Below are positions 44,301 through 52,725 of a stretch of DNA of 64,000 bases, in pieces. The stretch spans positions 1 through 64,000 of the forward strand of contig NZ_JAETGO010000037.1 in the NCBI RefSeq assembly GCF_016765695.1. The letters are read 5' to 3'. The translations under genes were made by a program, and so were the position numbers. The notes under the pieces were generated by a model. It had not been told where the DNA came from and ran no database searches. It was given only the letters and a program-made list of their open reading frames with translations. Source of the DNA: Sporosalibacterium faouarense (GTDB lineage Bacteria; Bacillota; Clostridia; Tissierellales; VENL01). Within the stretch, counting starts at the first letter, position 1; every line of letters starts with the position of its first letter.

Positions 44301-45719
44301 CTTAGGAATTTTCCTATTAGGATTTACTAACTGACTAAATCTATCTATGATTTCTCCATTCTTTATTTTTACCGCACCAATCTCTGTTATCATATCATTC
44401 CTAGGCGATAAACCTGTTGTTTCAATATCAAAAACTACATAAGGGCACTCAATAGACTTATCTTTAGGTCTAGATACAATTGGAACCATATCATTAACAA
44501 CATATCCCTCTAGACCATATAGTATTTTAATGCCATTCTTTTTAGCTGCATCCATAGCTTCTGGAAAAGCTTGCACTACACCATGGTCAGTTAATGCAAT
44601 GGCCTTATGCCCCCATTCAGCAGCCCTTTTAGCTAGATTACTAAAGTTACTCATACCATCCATATCACTCATTTGGGTATGAAGATGTAACTCAACACGT
44701 TTTAACTCACTATTGTCAACTCTTCCTACTGGTCTATTCAGCAGCATTATAGTTTTAGCCATTACAACTAATTCTCTTGAGAAACTATCATAAACTACAT
44801 CACCTTGTAATCTAACATAAGTGCCTTTCTTCAGTTTCTCATCCAATACTTCTTGAGATTTAGGATTCCCAAAGACTTTAACTGTTATAGAACTTGTTAA
44901 ATCAGTAATATTGAATATGTAAAGCTTTTTCTTAGATTTAAGTTCCCTAACATCAACCTCAAAAATCTCTCCTTCAAATGCTCCAGTACCAGTATTAGTA
45001 TTTACTTCCGAAATATCGATTACTTCAGTATTTATTTTTCTACCATATATAATGTTAGAATTTGATGAAGGTCTACTTTTATACTTATTCCCTTTGCCAC
45101 TTTTCTTAGGAGTTGAAGTAGATACTATCTTTGATATTTCACTTATAAATTCCTTTTCTTCTTTTTTTATAATACTGTCAAGAGCTTCCCCTACATCTTG
45201 ATTTTCATTACTTTTATGACTTTGGAACTTTACTGATACATCTATATCAAATCTTTCTTTTATATGTTCAGAAATACTAGTATCAATATTTTTATTTTTT
45301 ATGGATTGGGCAGCAAAGTCATTATCTACTAATACCTTCAATATATTTCCATTTACTTCCCAAGCTATATTATTAAGCCAAGCATTGCTGGACGGATTTT
45401 CTTTTTTTATAAGATAAATTAGATTGTCCCAATACTTTTCAATCAGAGAGTTTAAATTCTCTGATAAAATATCATATTTTACTTTTATATCAACTAATTC
45501 TAAATCATCAAACTCTTCCTTTAATTGATTTATGGTTTCATCCATTTTCTCATATGATATTATAGATTGAGACCTTAAGATGATAGTCAGTTGACTCTTA
45601 GTTGTATTTACAAATACTTTTTCAACTAAAGCTTCATATATTTCTTTATCTTTAATGTTAATATTGGTCTTAGTAATAATCTCTCCAAAAACCTTAGTCT
45701 CTTGTGATTCCATCAACAC
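41394..45719 (-). CDS. polC: DNA polymerase III subunit alpha, PolC type
   Basis: Replicative polymerase of Firmicutes with built-in proofreading. Order in 1441 residues: N-terminal tau-binding region (about 1-200), OB domain (about 235-325), PHP domain (VELHLHTQMSDMDGMSNF, about 342-359) interrupted by a DEDD exonuclease (YVVFDIETTGLSPRNDM, about 425-441, to HHRAVDDSEATAHI, about 570-583), zinc-binding cysteines in CPECKH and CPKCGTD (about 915-950), then the C-family palm with DIDLNFAGEYQ (about 970). Starts with GTG after GGGAGG; an ATG two codons later is possible. Confidence 0.98.
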   Translation of the reverse strand: MLMESQETKVFGEIITKTNINIKDKEIYEALVEKVFVNTTKSQLTIILRSQSIISYEKMDETINQLKEEFDDLELVDIKVKYDILSENLNSLIEKYWDNLIYLIKKENPSSNAWLNNIAWEVNGNILKVLVDNDFAAQSIKNKNIDTSISEHIKERFDIDVSVKFQSHKSNENQDVGEALDSIIKKEEKEFISEISKIVSTSTPKKSGKGNKYKSRPSSNSNIIYGRKINTEVIDISEVNTNTGTGAFEGEIFEVDVRELKSKKKLYIFNITDLTSSITVKVFGNPKSQEVLDEKLKKGTYVRLQGDVVYDSFSRELVVMAKTIMLLNRPVGRVDNSELKRVELHLHTQMSDMDGMSNFSNLAKRAAEWGHKAIALTDHGVVQAFPEAMDAAKKNGIKILYGLEGYVVNDMVPIVSRPKDKSIECPYVVFDIETTGLSPRNDMITEIGAVKIKNGEIIDRFSQLVNPNRKIPKKIVELTGITDEMVIDKPSIEEVLPEFLSFIEDAVLVAHNASFDMGFMYEKSSEVGESINNSVLDTLELSRKLFPELKSHRLNKIAKHLDVTLDNHHRAVDDSEATAHILLKCVDLLKEKGAESLSDINTLFSDTINHKTGKSYHIVIFAKDYTGLKNLYKIVSESHLNYFYRKPRIPKSILSKFREGLIIGTACEAGELYKALLEKKNKTDIKNIVNYYDYLEIQPIGNNQFLIENGMVKDENELRDINKKIVKLGEEFNKPVVATGDVHFLDPQDEVYRRILMTGKGFSDADNQPPLYLKTTDEMLEEFSYLGTEKAKEVVIDNTNMIADMVDDIIPIPDGTFPPVIEGSEEELREITYKKAVSIYGDPLPEIVKDRLDRELNSIISNGYAVLYIISQKLVKKSLEDGYLVGSRGSVGSSFVATMSDITEVNPLPPHYVCPECKHSEFITDGSVGSGADMADKKCPKCGTDYLKDGHDIPFETFLGFEGDKEPDIDLNFAGEYQAVAHQYTEDLFGKGYVFRAGTIGTIADKTAYGFVKKYFDEKEEVLNRAEANRLVQGCTGVKRTSGQHPGGVMVVPNTKDIYDFTPIQYPANDSKSGVITTHFDYHSISGRILKLDILGHDTPTIIRMLEDLTGVDAQKIRLDDKETMDIFTSTEPLGVTPEDINNKTGSYGIPEFGTKFVIQMLLDTQPTTFADLVRISGLSHGTDVWLNNAQDLVRNGVTEISQVISTRDDIMTYLIYKGLDKKRSFVIMEKVRKGKGLTQEEEDYMREFDVPEWYIDSCKKIKYMFPKAHAAAYVMMSFRIAYFKVHYPEAFYATYFTMKAVDFDAELITKGREAVSNKINELEEMGNNKTAKEKNLLTVLEVALEMYARGFNFKKVDLYESDSDKFLIKEDGILPPLKSLQGVGENAAKSIAEERINGKFLSIEDIQSRCKVTKTVIEALKEHGCLEGMSQSNQLSLFNI

Positions 45720-45733
45720 TAAGTGCCTCCCTT

Positions 45734-46402
45734 TTATTCTTTATGTGAAACCTCTAGTATGCCTTCTACATTTCTTAAATTATTTAATATATCAAATTTA
45801 GTAACGTTATTTGGAGCCCTTACGACAATATATACAATTATTAACTCACCATCATCCTCTTCTTCAAGATTAATATTTGTTATACTTACTGCCATTTCAC
45901 CTAGAGATGCTCCAATTCTTCCTAATTGCCCTGGACGATTTGCAGATGTAACTTTTATATTATGATAATTTCCTTTTGTCTTAATGTGCTTCTCAACTTT
46001 TGAAAACAAAGCCAATGTTATTAAAACTAAAATAGTTGTAAGAATGGCACCTAAATAAAAACCTGAACCTACTGCCAATCCTATACATGCCACTGCCCAA
46101 AGACCAGCTGCAGTAGTTAATCCCTTTACGGAGCTTCCTTCTCTAATAATTGTACCGGCTCCTAAAAAACCGATACCACTAATCACTTGAGCTCCTAGCC
46201 TGTCAGGCTGTAATGTCGTTAAATCCTTATATTCATGAAAAATAAAAATTGAAACCAGCATGACTAATGTAGAACCAACACAAACCAACACGTGGGTTCT
46301 AAATCCAGCTGGTCTTTTAACACTTTCCCTCTCCAAGCCAATTAAGCTAGATAATGCTATCGAGAGACCTAACCTAATCAACACTTCAACTCCTGATAAC
46401 AT
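45734..46402 (-). CDS. MgtC/SapB-family membrane protein
   Basis: A 222-residue membrane protein. The MgtC signature LIGLERESVKRPAGFRTHVLVCVGST (about 20-45) and GAQVISGIGFLGAGTIIREGSSVKGLTTAAGLWAVACIG-type sequence (about 70-108) are clear, with four to five membrane helices and an ACT-like cytoplasmic domain (about 143-222). Salmonella MgtC inhibits the ATP synthase and aids growth at low magnesium; the role of clostridial copies is unknown. It lies between a glycosyltransferase and polC, outside the usual gene order. Confidence 0.88.
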   Translation of the reverse strand: MLSGVEVLIRLGLSIALSSLIGLERESVKRPAGFRTHVLVCVGSTLVMLVSIFIFHEYKDLTTLQPDRLGAQVISGIGFLGAGTIIREGSSVKGLTTAAGLWAVACIGLAVGSGFYLGAILTTILVLITLALFSKVEKHIKTKGNYHNIKVTSANRPGQLGRIGASLGEMAVSITNINLEEEDDGELIIVYIVVRAPNNVTKFDILNNLRNVEGILEVSHKE

Positions 46403-46410
46403 ATAAACAC

Positions 46411-47067
46411 CTATCCCTTAATATTATTTGACATATTCTTACCTATAAACTTAAAAATATCAAGATACATTTTTATTCTCTCTTTAAATCCCTTTAACAC
46501 ACCCATTTTTTCTTCTTTCATTAAATGAGTAACATTTTCTAGGACCACTTCAACCACTTTGATATTGTTATTCGAAACATAATCAGTGATAGCCATCTCT
46601 ATACCAAATCTAGAAATATCAAGATTAGCTATATCCTCAATAATTTTTCTTTTAAGAGCCCTTTGTCCTGTTAAATATGGAGTTACTATTTGCCCTAAAT
46701 CAGTTATAAATCTTCCATGATTAAATACCCCTAAAGTCATATGAGCATCTTCACGTATTATAGGCAATAAAAGGTCCGTTATATGTTTAGGTGAAAGACC
46801 TAAAAGGTCCGCATCTAAAAACAGAAAAATATCTTCCTCTGATTCATGTAATCCTGTCATTATAGCATTAGCTTTACCTTTGTTTTCTTTAATATCTATA
46901 ACTTTGACCCCAGTAAAACCTTTAGCTATTTCAGCAGTTTTATCCTTGGATCCATCACTCACCACTATAATGTTATCTATTAAGTCAACTTGCTTAATTG
47001 TTTCAATAATATTTCCAATAGTTTTTTCTTCGTTGTATGCTGGAATAATGGCTGCAATTGAATACAT
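46411..47067 (-). CDS. Family-2 glycosyltransferase
   Basis: A GT-A nucleotide-sugar transferase of about 218 residues. IAAIIPAYNEEKTIGNIIETI (about 4-24), IIVVSDGSKDKTAEIA (about 34-49), NKGKANAIMTGLH (about 62-74) and the metal-binding FLFLDADLLGLSP (about 83-95) are standard. There are no clear membrane spans, unlike polyprenyl-phosphate transferases with C-terminal helices, so the acceptor is unclear; dolichol-phosphate-mannose-synthase-like or glucosyl-3-phosphoglycerate-synthase-like activity are candidates. The ATG at 47067 is preferred to upstream GTG codons. Confidence 0.85.
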   Translation of the reverse strand: MYSIAAIIPAYNEEKTIGNIIETIKQVDLIDNIIVVSDGSKDKTAEIAKGFTGVKVIDIKENKGKANAIMTGLHESEEDIFLFLDADLLGLSPKHITDLLLPIIREDAHMTLGVFNHGRFITDLGQIVTPYLTGQRALKRKIIEDIANLDISRFGIEMAITDYVSNNNIKVVEVVLENVTHLMKEEKMGVLKGFKERIKMYLDIFKFIGKNMSNNIKG

Positions 47068-47089
47068 CAATAAACTCACCACCCCATTG

Positions 47090-48136
47090 TTACAGTTTAT
47101 TTATTTCAGAAATAAGCTCATCAATTAAATCTTCTTCTCTAACTTTCTTTACTATCTTTCCCTTTTTGAATATCAGTCCGCTACCGATACCTCCAGCAAT
47201 TCCCAAATCTGCTTCTCTAGCTTCACCAGGACCATTTACAGCACAACCCATAATTGCTAATTTAATAGGCTTATTAATATTTTCAACTCTTCTTTCCACC
47301 TCTTTAGCTAAATTGATTAAATCTATCTGAGTTCTGCCACATGTTGGACATGAAATAATCTCAATTTTATCCTTTAGTAAACCAAGACTTCTCAATATTT
47401 GTTTTCCTACCTTCACTTCTTCTATAGGGTCTCCAGTTAATGATATCCTCATTGTATCACCTATCCCCATAAGTAATATAGCCCCAACACCAATGGAAGA
47501 TTTTATTGTTCCACGCCATTCAGTTCCAGATTCAGTAATGCCTAGATGTAATGGATAATCTACCAATTCTGATATCTTTTTATAAGAATTTACTGTTAGG
47601 TGAATATCAGTAGCTTTAAGAGATATTACAATATCATGGAAGTCCATATCTTCTAAAATTCTAACATGCTCTAAAGCACTTTCAACCATAGAATCTTCAT
47701 TAACTCCACCATATTTCTGTAGATATTCTTTGCTTATGGAGCCTGAATTAACTCCTATCCTTATAGGCACTCCATATTCCTTACAAATCTTAACAACCTT
47801 TTCAACTCTATCTCTAGAACCTATATTACCTGGATTTATTCTTAATCCATCCACACCATTTTTTACTGATTCTATAGCTAATCTATAATCAAAGTGAATA
47901 TCTGCAATCAAAGGGATTTGAATTTCTTTTTTTATATGTTTAATTGCTTTTGCCGCATCCATATCTAATACTGCAACCCTAATAATATCACAGCCTATTT
48001 CTTCAAGGGACTTTATTTGTTCCACTGTTTTCTTTATATCACGAGTATCTGTATTTGTCATGGATTGTACAGTTATAGGGGCATCGCCACCTACACCAAC
48101 ATCACCATAATATATTTTTCTAGTGTTATTTCTCAT
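47090..48136 (-). CDS. ispG: 4-hydroxy-3-methylbut-2-en-1-yl diphosphate synthase
   Basis: Reduces the cyclic diphosphate MEcPP to HMBPP in the non-mevalonate isoprenoid pathway with a [4Fe-4S] cluster. In 348 residues the cluster ligands are in ISCPTCGRTQIDL (about 258-270) and IMGCAVNGPGEAREADLGIAGG (about 295-316); the TIM-barrel part begins VQSMTNTDTRDIKKT. The protein lacks the inserted domain of plant homologues, as expected. It follows rseP and, with dxr upstream, gives two pathway steps in one operon. Confidence 0.97.
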   Translation of the reverse strand: MRNNTRKIYYGDVGVGGDAPITVQSMTNTDTRDIKKTVEQIKSLEEIGCDIIRVAVLDMDAAKAIKHIKKEIQIPLIADIHFDYRLAIESVKNGVDGLRINPGNIGSRDRVEKVVKICKEYGVPIRIGVNSGSISKEYLQKYGGVNEDSMVESALEHVRILEDMDFHDIVISLKATDIHLTVNSYKKISELVDYPLHLGITESGTEWRGTIKSSIGVGAILLMGIGDTMRISLTGDPIEEVKVGKQILRSLGLLKDKIEIISCPTCGRTQIDLINLAKEVERRVENINKPIKLAIMGCAVNGPGEAREADLGIAGGIGSGLIFKKGKIVKKVREEDLIDELISEINKL

Positions 48137-48148
48137 TTTTACACCTAC

Positions 48149-49174
48149 CTAAAAAATATCTAGTCTACTAACGTCTATATAAGTGATAAATACAATTAAT
48201 CCCAATAGGAATATAAATCCTATGAAATGAATAAATCCTTCTTTTTCTTGATCAATAGGCTTTCTTCTCACAAGCTCAATTAGCCCAAACATTATTCTAC
48301 TTCCATCTAGTGCTGGAATAGGTAATAGATTGATAAAACCTAAGTTTATGCTAAGAAATCCAGCAATGTTAAGTAGATTTAAGAATCCATATTGAGCAGC
48401 TTCACCAACTAATGAAATGACCCCAACGGGACCTGCTACATCATTTGCTCCAACATTTCCATGGAATAGTCTTCCAATAAATTCAAACATTAATCCAACA
48501 AAAAAGAAAGTTTTTTGAATACCAGCTTTTATTATATCCCCAAAGCTTCTACTTACCCGTGGGTATATTCCAATAATTATATTGTTGCCTTCAGCATCTG
48601 TTTCTTCTACTACTGGCTTTATATTAAAAGTTTTGGTAGCTCCTTCCCTATCAACAGTAACCTTAATCTCTTCTCCATTTGACATATTAATAAGAGTTAC
48701 AATTTCCTCCCAACTTCCAATATTCTCACCATCAATATTTATTATCTTATCCCCTGCTCTCATACCAGATTGATATGCAGGAAGACTTTCATCTAGTTTG
48801 TCTACAGTGGTTGTTATAGCTCCAACATTAAATGCTATTAAACTAAAAATAACTATTGCCAATAGAAAATTCATTATGGCTCCAGCAGCAAATACAGCTA
48901 TTCTAGCTAATACTGGCTGATTAGTTATACTCCTTGCATCTGTAGATTCTTCATCTTCACCTTCCATCCTAACATAGCCACCGATGGGTAAGGCCCTTAA
49001 TGAATATTCTGTTTCTCCTTTGCCAAATTTAAAGAGTCTAGGCCCCATACCTATTGCAAATTCATGTACCTTTACCCCAACTAACTTTGCAACTGTAAAA
49101 TGTCCAAGCTCATGGACTAATACAATAATCAAGAAAACAAATATAGCGGCTAATGCTGTTACCAAATAAGACAC
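48149..49174 (-). CDS. rseP: Site-2 intramembrane metalloprotease (RseP/RasP family)
   Basis: Cleaves transmembrane segments of anti-sigma factors and signal peptides. The zinc motif HExxH is in VLVHELGHFTVAKLVGV (about 18-34), a PDZ domain occupies about 115-195 (LPAYQSGMRAGDKIINIDGENIG), and the third metal ligand is in NLGFINLLPIPALDGSRI (about 278-295). The GTG at 49174, eight bases after AGGTGG, is the best start; about 341 residues. Between dxr and ispG, the standard clostridial order. Confidence 0.95.
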   Translation of the reverse strand: MSYLVTALAAIFVFLIIVLVHELGHFTVAKLVGVKVHEFAIGMGPRLFKFGKGETEYSLRALPIGGYVRMEGEDEESTDARSITNQPVLARIAVFAAGAIMNFLLAIVIFSLIAFNVGAITTTVDKLDESLPAYQSGMRAGDKIINIDGENIGSWEEIVTLINMSNGEEIKVTVDREGATKTFNIKPVVEETDAEGNNIIIGIYPRVSRSFGDIIKAGIQKTFFFVGLMFEFIGRLFHGNVGANDVAGPVGVISLVGEAAQYGFLNLLNIAGFLSINLGFINLLPIPALDGSRIMFGLIELVRRKPIDQEKEGFIHFIGFIFLLGLIVFITYIDVSRLDIF

Positions 49175-49189
49175 ATAAAACACCACCTA

Positions 49190-50350
49190 TCAATTTAGTT
49201 GTTCTAATACCATTCTTCTTGCCCATTTATCAACTTCTAACACATCTTCTAATGTAGGATTTTTAATGTTATGATGTAAACTCATAACTTTCTCAACCAT
49301 TCTTGCTATATCTATAAATTTTATTTTCCCTTCTAAGAAGAGTTGCACAGCGGATTCATTCGCACCGTTTAATACAGCTGCCATTGTACCTTTCTCTTTC
49401 ATTGCTTGAATAGCCAAGCTTAATGCTGGAAAAGTCTTATTATCTGGCTTTTCAAAATTCAATTGTCCTATATTAGCTAAGTCAAGCTTTTCCAATATAT
49501 TTTCTTTTCTATCAGGATAGTTTAAAGCATATTGAATAGGAATTCTCATATCATGTATACCCAATTGAGCAATTACACTACCATCAATAAACTCTACCAT
49601 TGAGTGAACTATACTCTGAGGGTGAACTAAGACATCTATTTTATTGATATCAATGTCAAATAGCCATTTTGCTTCAATCACTTCTAACCCTTTATTCATA
49701 AGAGTAGCCGAATCTATAGTAATCTTTTTTCCCATTGACCAATTAGGATGATTGAGAGCATCCTTTAAAGTGACTTTCTCAAGGTCATTCTTACTTAATC
49801 CTCTAAAAGGTCCTCCTGAAGCGGTTAATATAAGCTTAGAGACCTCATTCTTTTTACCACTTTTTAAGCATTGAAAAATAGCAGAATGTTCGCTATCTAC
49901 AGGAAGTATAGAAACATTTTTTTCCCTAGCAAGATTCATTACAATCTCTCCAGCAGTAACTAAAGTTTCTTTATTTGCTAGAGCTATTGTTTTTTTTGCC
50001 TTTATTGCTTCTAAAGTAGGTAATAGCCCTACCATACCTACTACTGAATTAAGTACAATATCTGCTGAGTCATAGGTTGCAACTTCTACTAGTCCCTCTA
50101 TACCCGAAACTATGTTGACATCATTACCATGTAATCTCTTTTTTAAGATAAGGGCTTGATCCTCGTCTACCACAGCAACTATTTTAGGACTAAATTCTGT
50201 TATTTGTTTTTCTAATAATTCTATATTTTTATTAGCAGTTAAACCAACAATTTTATAATCACTATTACCTTTAGCTATATCTAAAGCTTGTGTTCCAATT
50301 GAACCTGTCGAGCCTAAAATACTTATTTTTTTCAAACTATCACGCTCCAT
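49190..50350 (-). CDS. dxr: 1-deoxy-D-xylulose 5-phosphate reductoisomerase
   Basis: First committed step of the non-mevalonate pathway, NADPH and metal dependent; the target of fosmidomycin. The NADPH fold ISILGSTGSIGTQALDI (about 9-25), LPVDSEHSAIFQCL (about 150-163), LTASGGPFRG (about 177-186) and NHPNWSMGKKITIDSATLMNKGLEVIEA (about 200-227) are diagnostic. The annotated ATG is only three bases from AAGGA; a TTG at 50335, nine bases after GGAG, may be the real start. Confidence 0.97.
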   Translation of the reverse strand: MERDSLKKISILGSTGSIGTQALDIAKGNSDYKIVGLTANKNIELLEKQITEFSPKIVAVVDEDQALILKKRLHGNDVNIVSGIEGLVEVATYDSADIVLNSVVGMVGLLPTLEAIKAKKTIALANKETLVTAGEIVMNLAREKNVSILPVDSEHSAIFQCLKSGKKNEVSKLILTASGGPFRGLSKNDLEKVTLKDALNHPNWSMGKKITIDSATLMNKGLEVIEAKWLFDIDINKIDVLVHPQSIVHSMVEFIDGSVIAQLGIHDMRIPIQYALNYPDRKENILEKLDLANIGQLNFEKPDNKTFPALSLAIQAMKEKGTMAAVLNGANESAVQLFLEGKIKFIDIARMVEKVMSLHHNIKNPTLEDVLEVDKWARRMVLEQLN

Positions 50351-50362
50351 TTTTCCTTAGTA

Positions 50363-51133
50363 TTATAAAAAGTACTGCATATAATAATATACTATAGGTG
50401 CAGTAAATAATATGCTATCAAATCTATCTAGAACTCCACCATGCCCTGGCATAATATTGCCAAAATCCTTTATACCTGCAATTCTTTTTATCTTTGAAGC
50501 AGTTAAGTCTCCAACCTGAGATAATATTGATGTGAAAAAACTTAAAACACATAACATAATTATATCATCAATCTTAAAAATAAGTGCAAAAATAAAAGTC
50601 GCAATTACACTGGCCACAATTCCTCCTATTGAACCTTCTATTGTTTTCTTAGGGCTAAGCTTCGGAGCTAATTTTCTTTTTCCAAATGCAACACCTACAA
50701 ATAAAGCAAAGGTATCAGTAGCTATTGCTATTACAAAGACTAACCAAATAAGAATATTTCCGTTTAATAATGTAACATGATATAAGAAAAATGGGATATA
50801 TATTCCCCCCAATAATGTCATACTTATATCTTGTATCCTAGCTTTTTCATTAAAAACAAGTAAACATAAAAGAGTGATAAAGTATACAAAAAATAAGACT
50901 TGTATATGTCCATTTACATTAAATAAATTTAAAGCAAATAATCCTAAAGCAAATAAATAGTTGATCTTAGGGAAAGTTCTCATCCCATCAATTTGTCTAA
51001 TTGCATTATTAAATTCATATACTCCAATAATAGAAATTATTAATACTCCTATATCTAACAAAACTCCTCCTATTACTAATATTGTTGCTAATAGAATGCC
51101 CCCTATTATACCACTTATAATACGAACCTTCAT
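50363..51133 (-). CDS. cdsA: Phosphatidate cytidylyltransferase
   Basis: Makes CDP-diacylglycerol from phosphatidic acid and CTP; its product is used by PgsA encoded at 16787. The 256 residues have about seven membrane helices and the C-terminal signature SQVGDLTASKIKR plus IKDFGNIMPGHGGVLDRFDS (about 208-245). Located 12 bases before dxr and after uppS, as in most Firmicutes. Confidence 0.96.
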   Translation of the reverse strand: MKVRIISGIIGGILLATILVIGGVLLDIGVLIISIIGVYEFNNAIRQIDGMRTFPKINYLFALGLFALNLFNVNGHIQVLFFVYFITLLCLLVFNEKARIQDISMTLLGGIYIPFFLYHVTLLNGNILIWLVFVIAIATDTFALFVGVAFGKRKLAPKLSPKKTIEGSIGGIVASVIATFIFALIFKIDDIIMLCVLSFFTSILSQVGDLTASKIKRIAGIKDFGNIMPGHGGVLDRFDSILFTAPIVYYYMQYFL

Positions 51134-51140
51134 ATCCTAA

Positions 51141-51899
51141 TCATCCCTTTATACCCCCGTATCTTCTTACTCTTTTTTGGAAGTCAATTATTGCTCTACA
51201 TAAATGACTTTTTGTAAAATCGGGCCAATAAACATCAGAAAACCAAAATTCTGTATAAGCAATTTGAAATAATAAAAAGTTACTAATTCTCAATTCTCCG
51301 CTGGGTCTAATAAGCAAATCTGGATCAGGTTGTTCTTTTGTATAGAGGTGTTTCTTAAAAATATCTGGAGTTATCTCTTCAACATCTATCATTCCATTTT
51401 TTACTTCAGTAGCGACGAGCTGAGCTGCTCTAGTTATTTCATATCTTCCGCCATAGTTTAATGCAATATTTAGTATAAGCTTATCATTATCTTTAGTCTT
51501 CTTAATTGCCTTGTTTATTTCTCTTCTCGGTAATAGTGGGATTTTCTCAATATCTCCTAATACTTTTATTTTAACTCCATTCTTATGCAAATTGTTGAGT
51601 TCTCCTCTTATATAAAGCACCAATAAGTTCATAAGAGATTCTACCTCATCCTTAGGCCTTTTCCAATTTTCTGTTGAAAAAGCGTATAAGGTCAAATAAT
51701 TAATGCCTAAATCTCCTGCAGCTTTGACGATTTCTTTTACACGCTCAACTCCAGCCTTATGTCCTGCAGACCTAGGTAACATTTTCCCTTTCGCCCACCT
51801 TCCATTTCCATCCATAATTATTGCTATATGTTGTGGCAGTCTATCCAAATCTATTTCTTTCTTTATCTCTTCGAAGCTTTTTGTGTCTTCGTTATACAT
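51141..51899 (-). CDS. uppS: Undecaprenyl diphosphate synthase (cis-prenyltransferase)
   Basis: Extends farnesyl diphosphate with eight isoprene units to the C55 wall-lipid carrier; UppP (22368) later recycles it. Motifs in 252 residues: HIAIIMDGNGRWAKGK (about 24-39, catalytic Asp), LTLYAFSTENWKRP (about 71-84), NIALNYGGRYEI (about 148-159) and DLLIRPSGELRISNFLL with FTEFWF-type sequence (about 198-225). Start ATG follows GGAGG. A terminator lies 32 bases upstream, so expression probably depends on read-through or a promoter I did not identify. Confidence 0.97.
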   Translation of the reverse strand: MYNEDTKSFEEIKKEIDLDRLPQHIAIIMDGNGRWAKGKMLPRSAGHKAGVERVKEIVKAAGDLGINYLTLYAFSTENWKRPKDEVESLMNLLVLYIRGELNNLHKNGVKIKVLGDIEKIPLLPRREINKAIKKTKDNDKLILNIALNYGGRYEITRAAQLVATEVKNGMIDVEEITPDIFKKHLYTKEQPDPDLLIRPSGELRISNFLLFQIAYTEFWFSDVYWPDFTKSHLCRAIIDFQKRVRRYGGIKG

Positions 51900-51930
51900 A
51901 GATTAACCTCCATTACAAAAAATCACTAAA

Positions 51931-51957
51931 AACCCCTTCTTGTTGAAAGAAGGGGAT
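51931..51957 (-). terminator. Rho-independent terminator between the 67-residue gene and uppS
   Basis: Stem of CCCCTTCT/AGAAGGGG with AT extensions and a following TTTTTAGTG on the minus strand, directly after the small gene's stop. Confidence 0.9.
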
Positions 51958-52160
51958 TAGAAATATCCATAAACAACTTCTATATTATCATTAACCTTTG
52001 ACACCCTGATAATTCTAGCGTCATTTAGATTCTCTGATTCAGCTAGCCTGACATTGCTGAACCCAACTGTTTCTAAGGTTATGATATCTAAATCACAGGC
52101 TCTTCTAATATTCCTTATTCCGTCATTTAATTTATATCCGATTACATTGAAGTCATTCAA
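51957..52160 (-). CDS. Small uncharacterised protein between frr and uppS
   Basis: Not recognised with confidence. A 67-residue, soluble-looking protein of mixed charge, with no membrane segment and one cysteine. It starts with TTG about 11 bases after GGAGG, six bases downstream of frr, and ends at a terminator. The pattern near the C-terminus (ARIIRVSKVNDNIEVVYGYF) suggests two beta strands. Short unnamed proteins occur at this spot in other clostridia, which argues that it is real; function unknown. Confidence 0.6.
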   Translation of the reverse strand: MNDFNVIGYKLNDGIRNIRRACDLDIITLETVGFSNVRLAESENLNDARIIRVSKVNDNIEVVYGYF

Positions 52161-52166
52161 TTATGA

Positions 52167-52724
52167 CTATACCTCCATTATTTCTTCTTCTTTCTTTACT
52201 CTTAGCTTTTCAATTTCTTCTATGTATTTGTCTGTTAGTTTTTGAACTTGATCTTCAGCTAATTTTAAATCATCCTCAGTTAAATCTCCTGCCTTTTCCA
52301 TCTTTTTAAGTCCATCATTAGCATCTCTTCTCTCATTTCTGATAGCTACTTTTGCTTCTTCAGTGACTTTTTTTAAGACCTTGATAATGTCTTTTCTTCT
52401 TTCTTCTGTTAACTGTGGAATTGATATTCTGACAACTTTGCCATCATTTGAAGGATTTAACCCAAGATCAGCAACCTGGATTGCCTTTTCAATATCTGCT
52501 ATTGCACTAGCATCCCACGGTTGAATCAATAATGATCTAGGCTCAGGAGCTGATACGTTGGAAATCTGCTTAAGTGGAGTAGGTGTGCCATAATAATTAA
52601 CCATTACTCTGTCTAATAAAGATGGATTAGCTCTCCCTGCTCTTATACTCTTTAACTCATCTTGGAAAACCTTTACAGTTTTTTTCATTTTTTCTTCTGC
52701 TGTCTTATGAATTTCTAAATACAT
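52167..52724 (-). CDS. frr: Ribosome recycling factor
   Basis: Splits post-termination ribosomes with EF-G. The 185-residue protein matches the family throughout: [32 protein letters not shown] (about 20-51), [23 protein letters not shown] (about 92-114) and [18 protein letters not shown] (about 130-147). Length is exactly typical. ATG follows GGAGG; two bases after pyrH. Confidence 0.98.
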   Translation of the reverse strand: MYLEIHKTAEEKMKKTVKVFQDELKSIRAGRANPSLLDRVMVNYYGTPTPLKQISNVSAPEPRSLLIQPWDASAIADIEKAIQVADLGLNPSNDGKVVRISIPQLTEERRKDIIKVLKKVTEEAKVAIRNERRDANDGLKKMEKAGDLTEDDLKLAEDQVQKLTDKYIEEIEKLRVKKEEEIMEV

Positions 52725-52725
52725 A

